A stretch of DNA of 64,000 nucleotides from Pseudomonas guariconensis (GTDB lineage: Bacteria; Pseudomonadota; Gammaproteobacteria; Pseudomonadales; Pseudomonadaceae), in contig NZ_JAMYBK010000020.1 in assembly GCF_024127895.1 (NCBI RefSeq), positions 30,313-94,312 of the forward strand. Direction: 5' to 3'. A model generated the notes under the pieces. It saw nothing but the letters and a program-made list of their open reading frames with translations, was not told where the DNA came from and made no database searches. The stretch's first letter is position 1, and each line of letters begins with the position of its first letter. Below, piece after piece: positions 63,885 through 64,000 of the stretch. Made by a program: the position numbers and the translations under genes.

Positions 63885-64000
63885 TGAATCGCCCCGGCTT
63901 TTGTGGAGGCCGTTTCGTTTAAGTCAGGCCGCCATGGCCTGACCTGCTTGTTGCTGGTGGAAGTTTGCCTCAGCCTCCGCAGGCGGGATATAGCCGATTG
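63885..64000 (-). mobile_element. End of an IS3-family insertion sequence
   Basis: The terminal repeat-like sequence TGAATCGCCCCGG begins at 63885. The final bases on the minus strand code for the end of an IS3-type transposase. The rest of the element lies beyond the window edge, so its other end and any target duplication cannot be checked. Confidence 0.7.
63924..64000 (-). CDS. IS3-family transposase OrfB, C-terminal end (truncated by window)
   Basis: The last 24 codons read IGYIPPAEAEANFHQQQ then AGQAMAA and a TGA stop at 63924-63926. This is the end of the integrase domain of IS3-family OrfB proteins, where HSAIGY-P.E.E..F is common. Only the C-terminus lies in the window. Confidence 0.75.
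   Translation of the reverse strand, partial: IGYIPPAEAEANFHQQQAGQAMAA

Overview
The window is high-GC gammaproteobacterial chromosome and looks like a member of the Pseudomonas putida group. Three things suggest this: the alpha ribosomal operon followed directly by katA-bfr-uvrA-MFS-ssb; a complete selenocysteine module attached to formate dehydrogenase; and an nrdR-ribD-ribE-ribBA-ribH-nusB-thiL-pgpA-ribA-btuF/btuB-dxs-ispA-xseB order, with putida-type REP hairpins (core GCGGGCTTGCCCGC) between genes. The species call is inference from gene content and order; no database search was possible.

Layout. 1-4226: end of the spc operon (partial secY, rpmJ) and the alpha operon (rpsM, rpsK, rpsD, rpoA, rplQ) with a terminator. 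4353-11519: oxidative-stress and DNA-maintenance genes: katA, a bacterioferritin-family ferritin lacking the haem methionine, uvrA (minus strand), a YajR-like MFS exporter and ssb. 11520-12785: a decayed accessory patch with a possible LysR-type fragment, an IS5-type transposase remnant, a REP-like hairpin and a GlcG/HbpS-like secreted protein. 13030-22173: the selenoprotein system: fdnG with an in-frame UGA and SECIS hairpin, fdnH, fdnI, fdhE, selA, selB and tRNA-Sec, all on one strand with tight spacing. 22248-30712: asparaginase, an Na+/alanine symporter, an XRE-type regulator, a doubly frameshifted TSUP permease, two overlapping sugar-nucleotide SDR genes, and a divergent HxlR regulator/MFS pair with a clear operator-like repeat.

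30700-34727: oprG, then a four-gene metal-linked cassette (His-rich DUF2796 protein, MacB-like ABC ATPase and permease, DUF3299 protein) with a Zur-like palindrome in front. 34728-37188: a small unknown gene, CnoX-like thioredoxin, a methyltransferase and a lipoprotein. 37294-45221: the riboflavin/thiamine cluster, including RibBA with a degenerate RibA half and a separate true RibA. 45221-49912: vitamin B12 periplasmic protein and outer-membrane receptor (convergent and overlapping), and dxs. 50088-52260: ispA, xseB and an FMN-riboswitch-controlled second ribB. 52379-53584: a stand-alone RtcB ligase. 53617-58876: a catecholate siderophore module (esterase pfeE, receptor pfeA, two-component system pfeS/pfeR). 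59271-60701: a GABA-permease-like transporter followed by a 21-bp-arm hairpin and REP pairs. 61034-63758: a CobT-like VWA protein and CobS-like AAA+ ATPase. 63885-64000: the end of an IS3-family element entering from beyond the window.

No CRISPR array, prophage, restriction system or defence island is visible. The regions most deserving follow-up are the decayed patch after ssb, the DUF2796/ABC/DUF3299 cassette, the shared motif before pfeR and pfeA, the HxlR operator, the redundant riboflavin genes, and the CobS/CobT pair lacking a local CobN.
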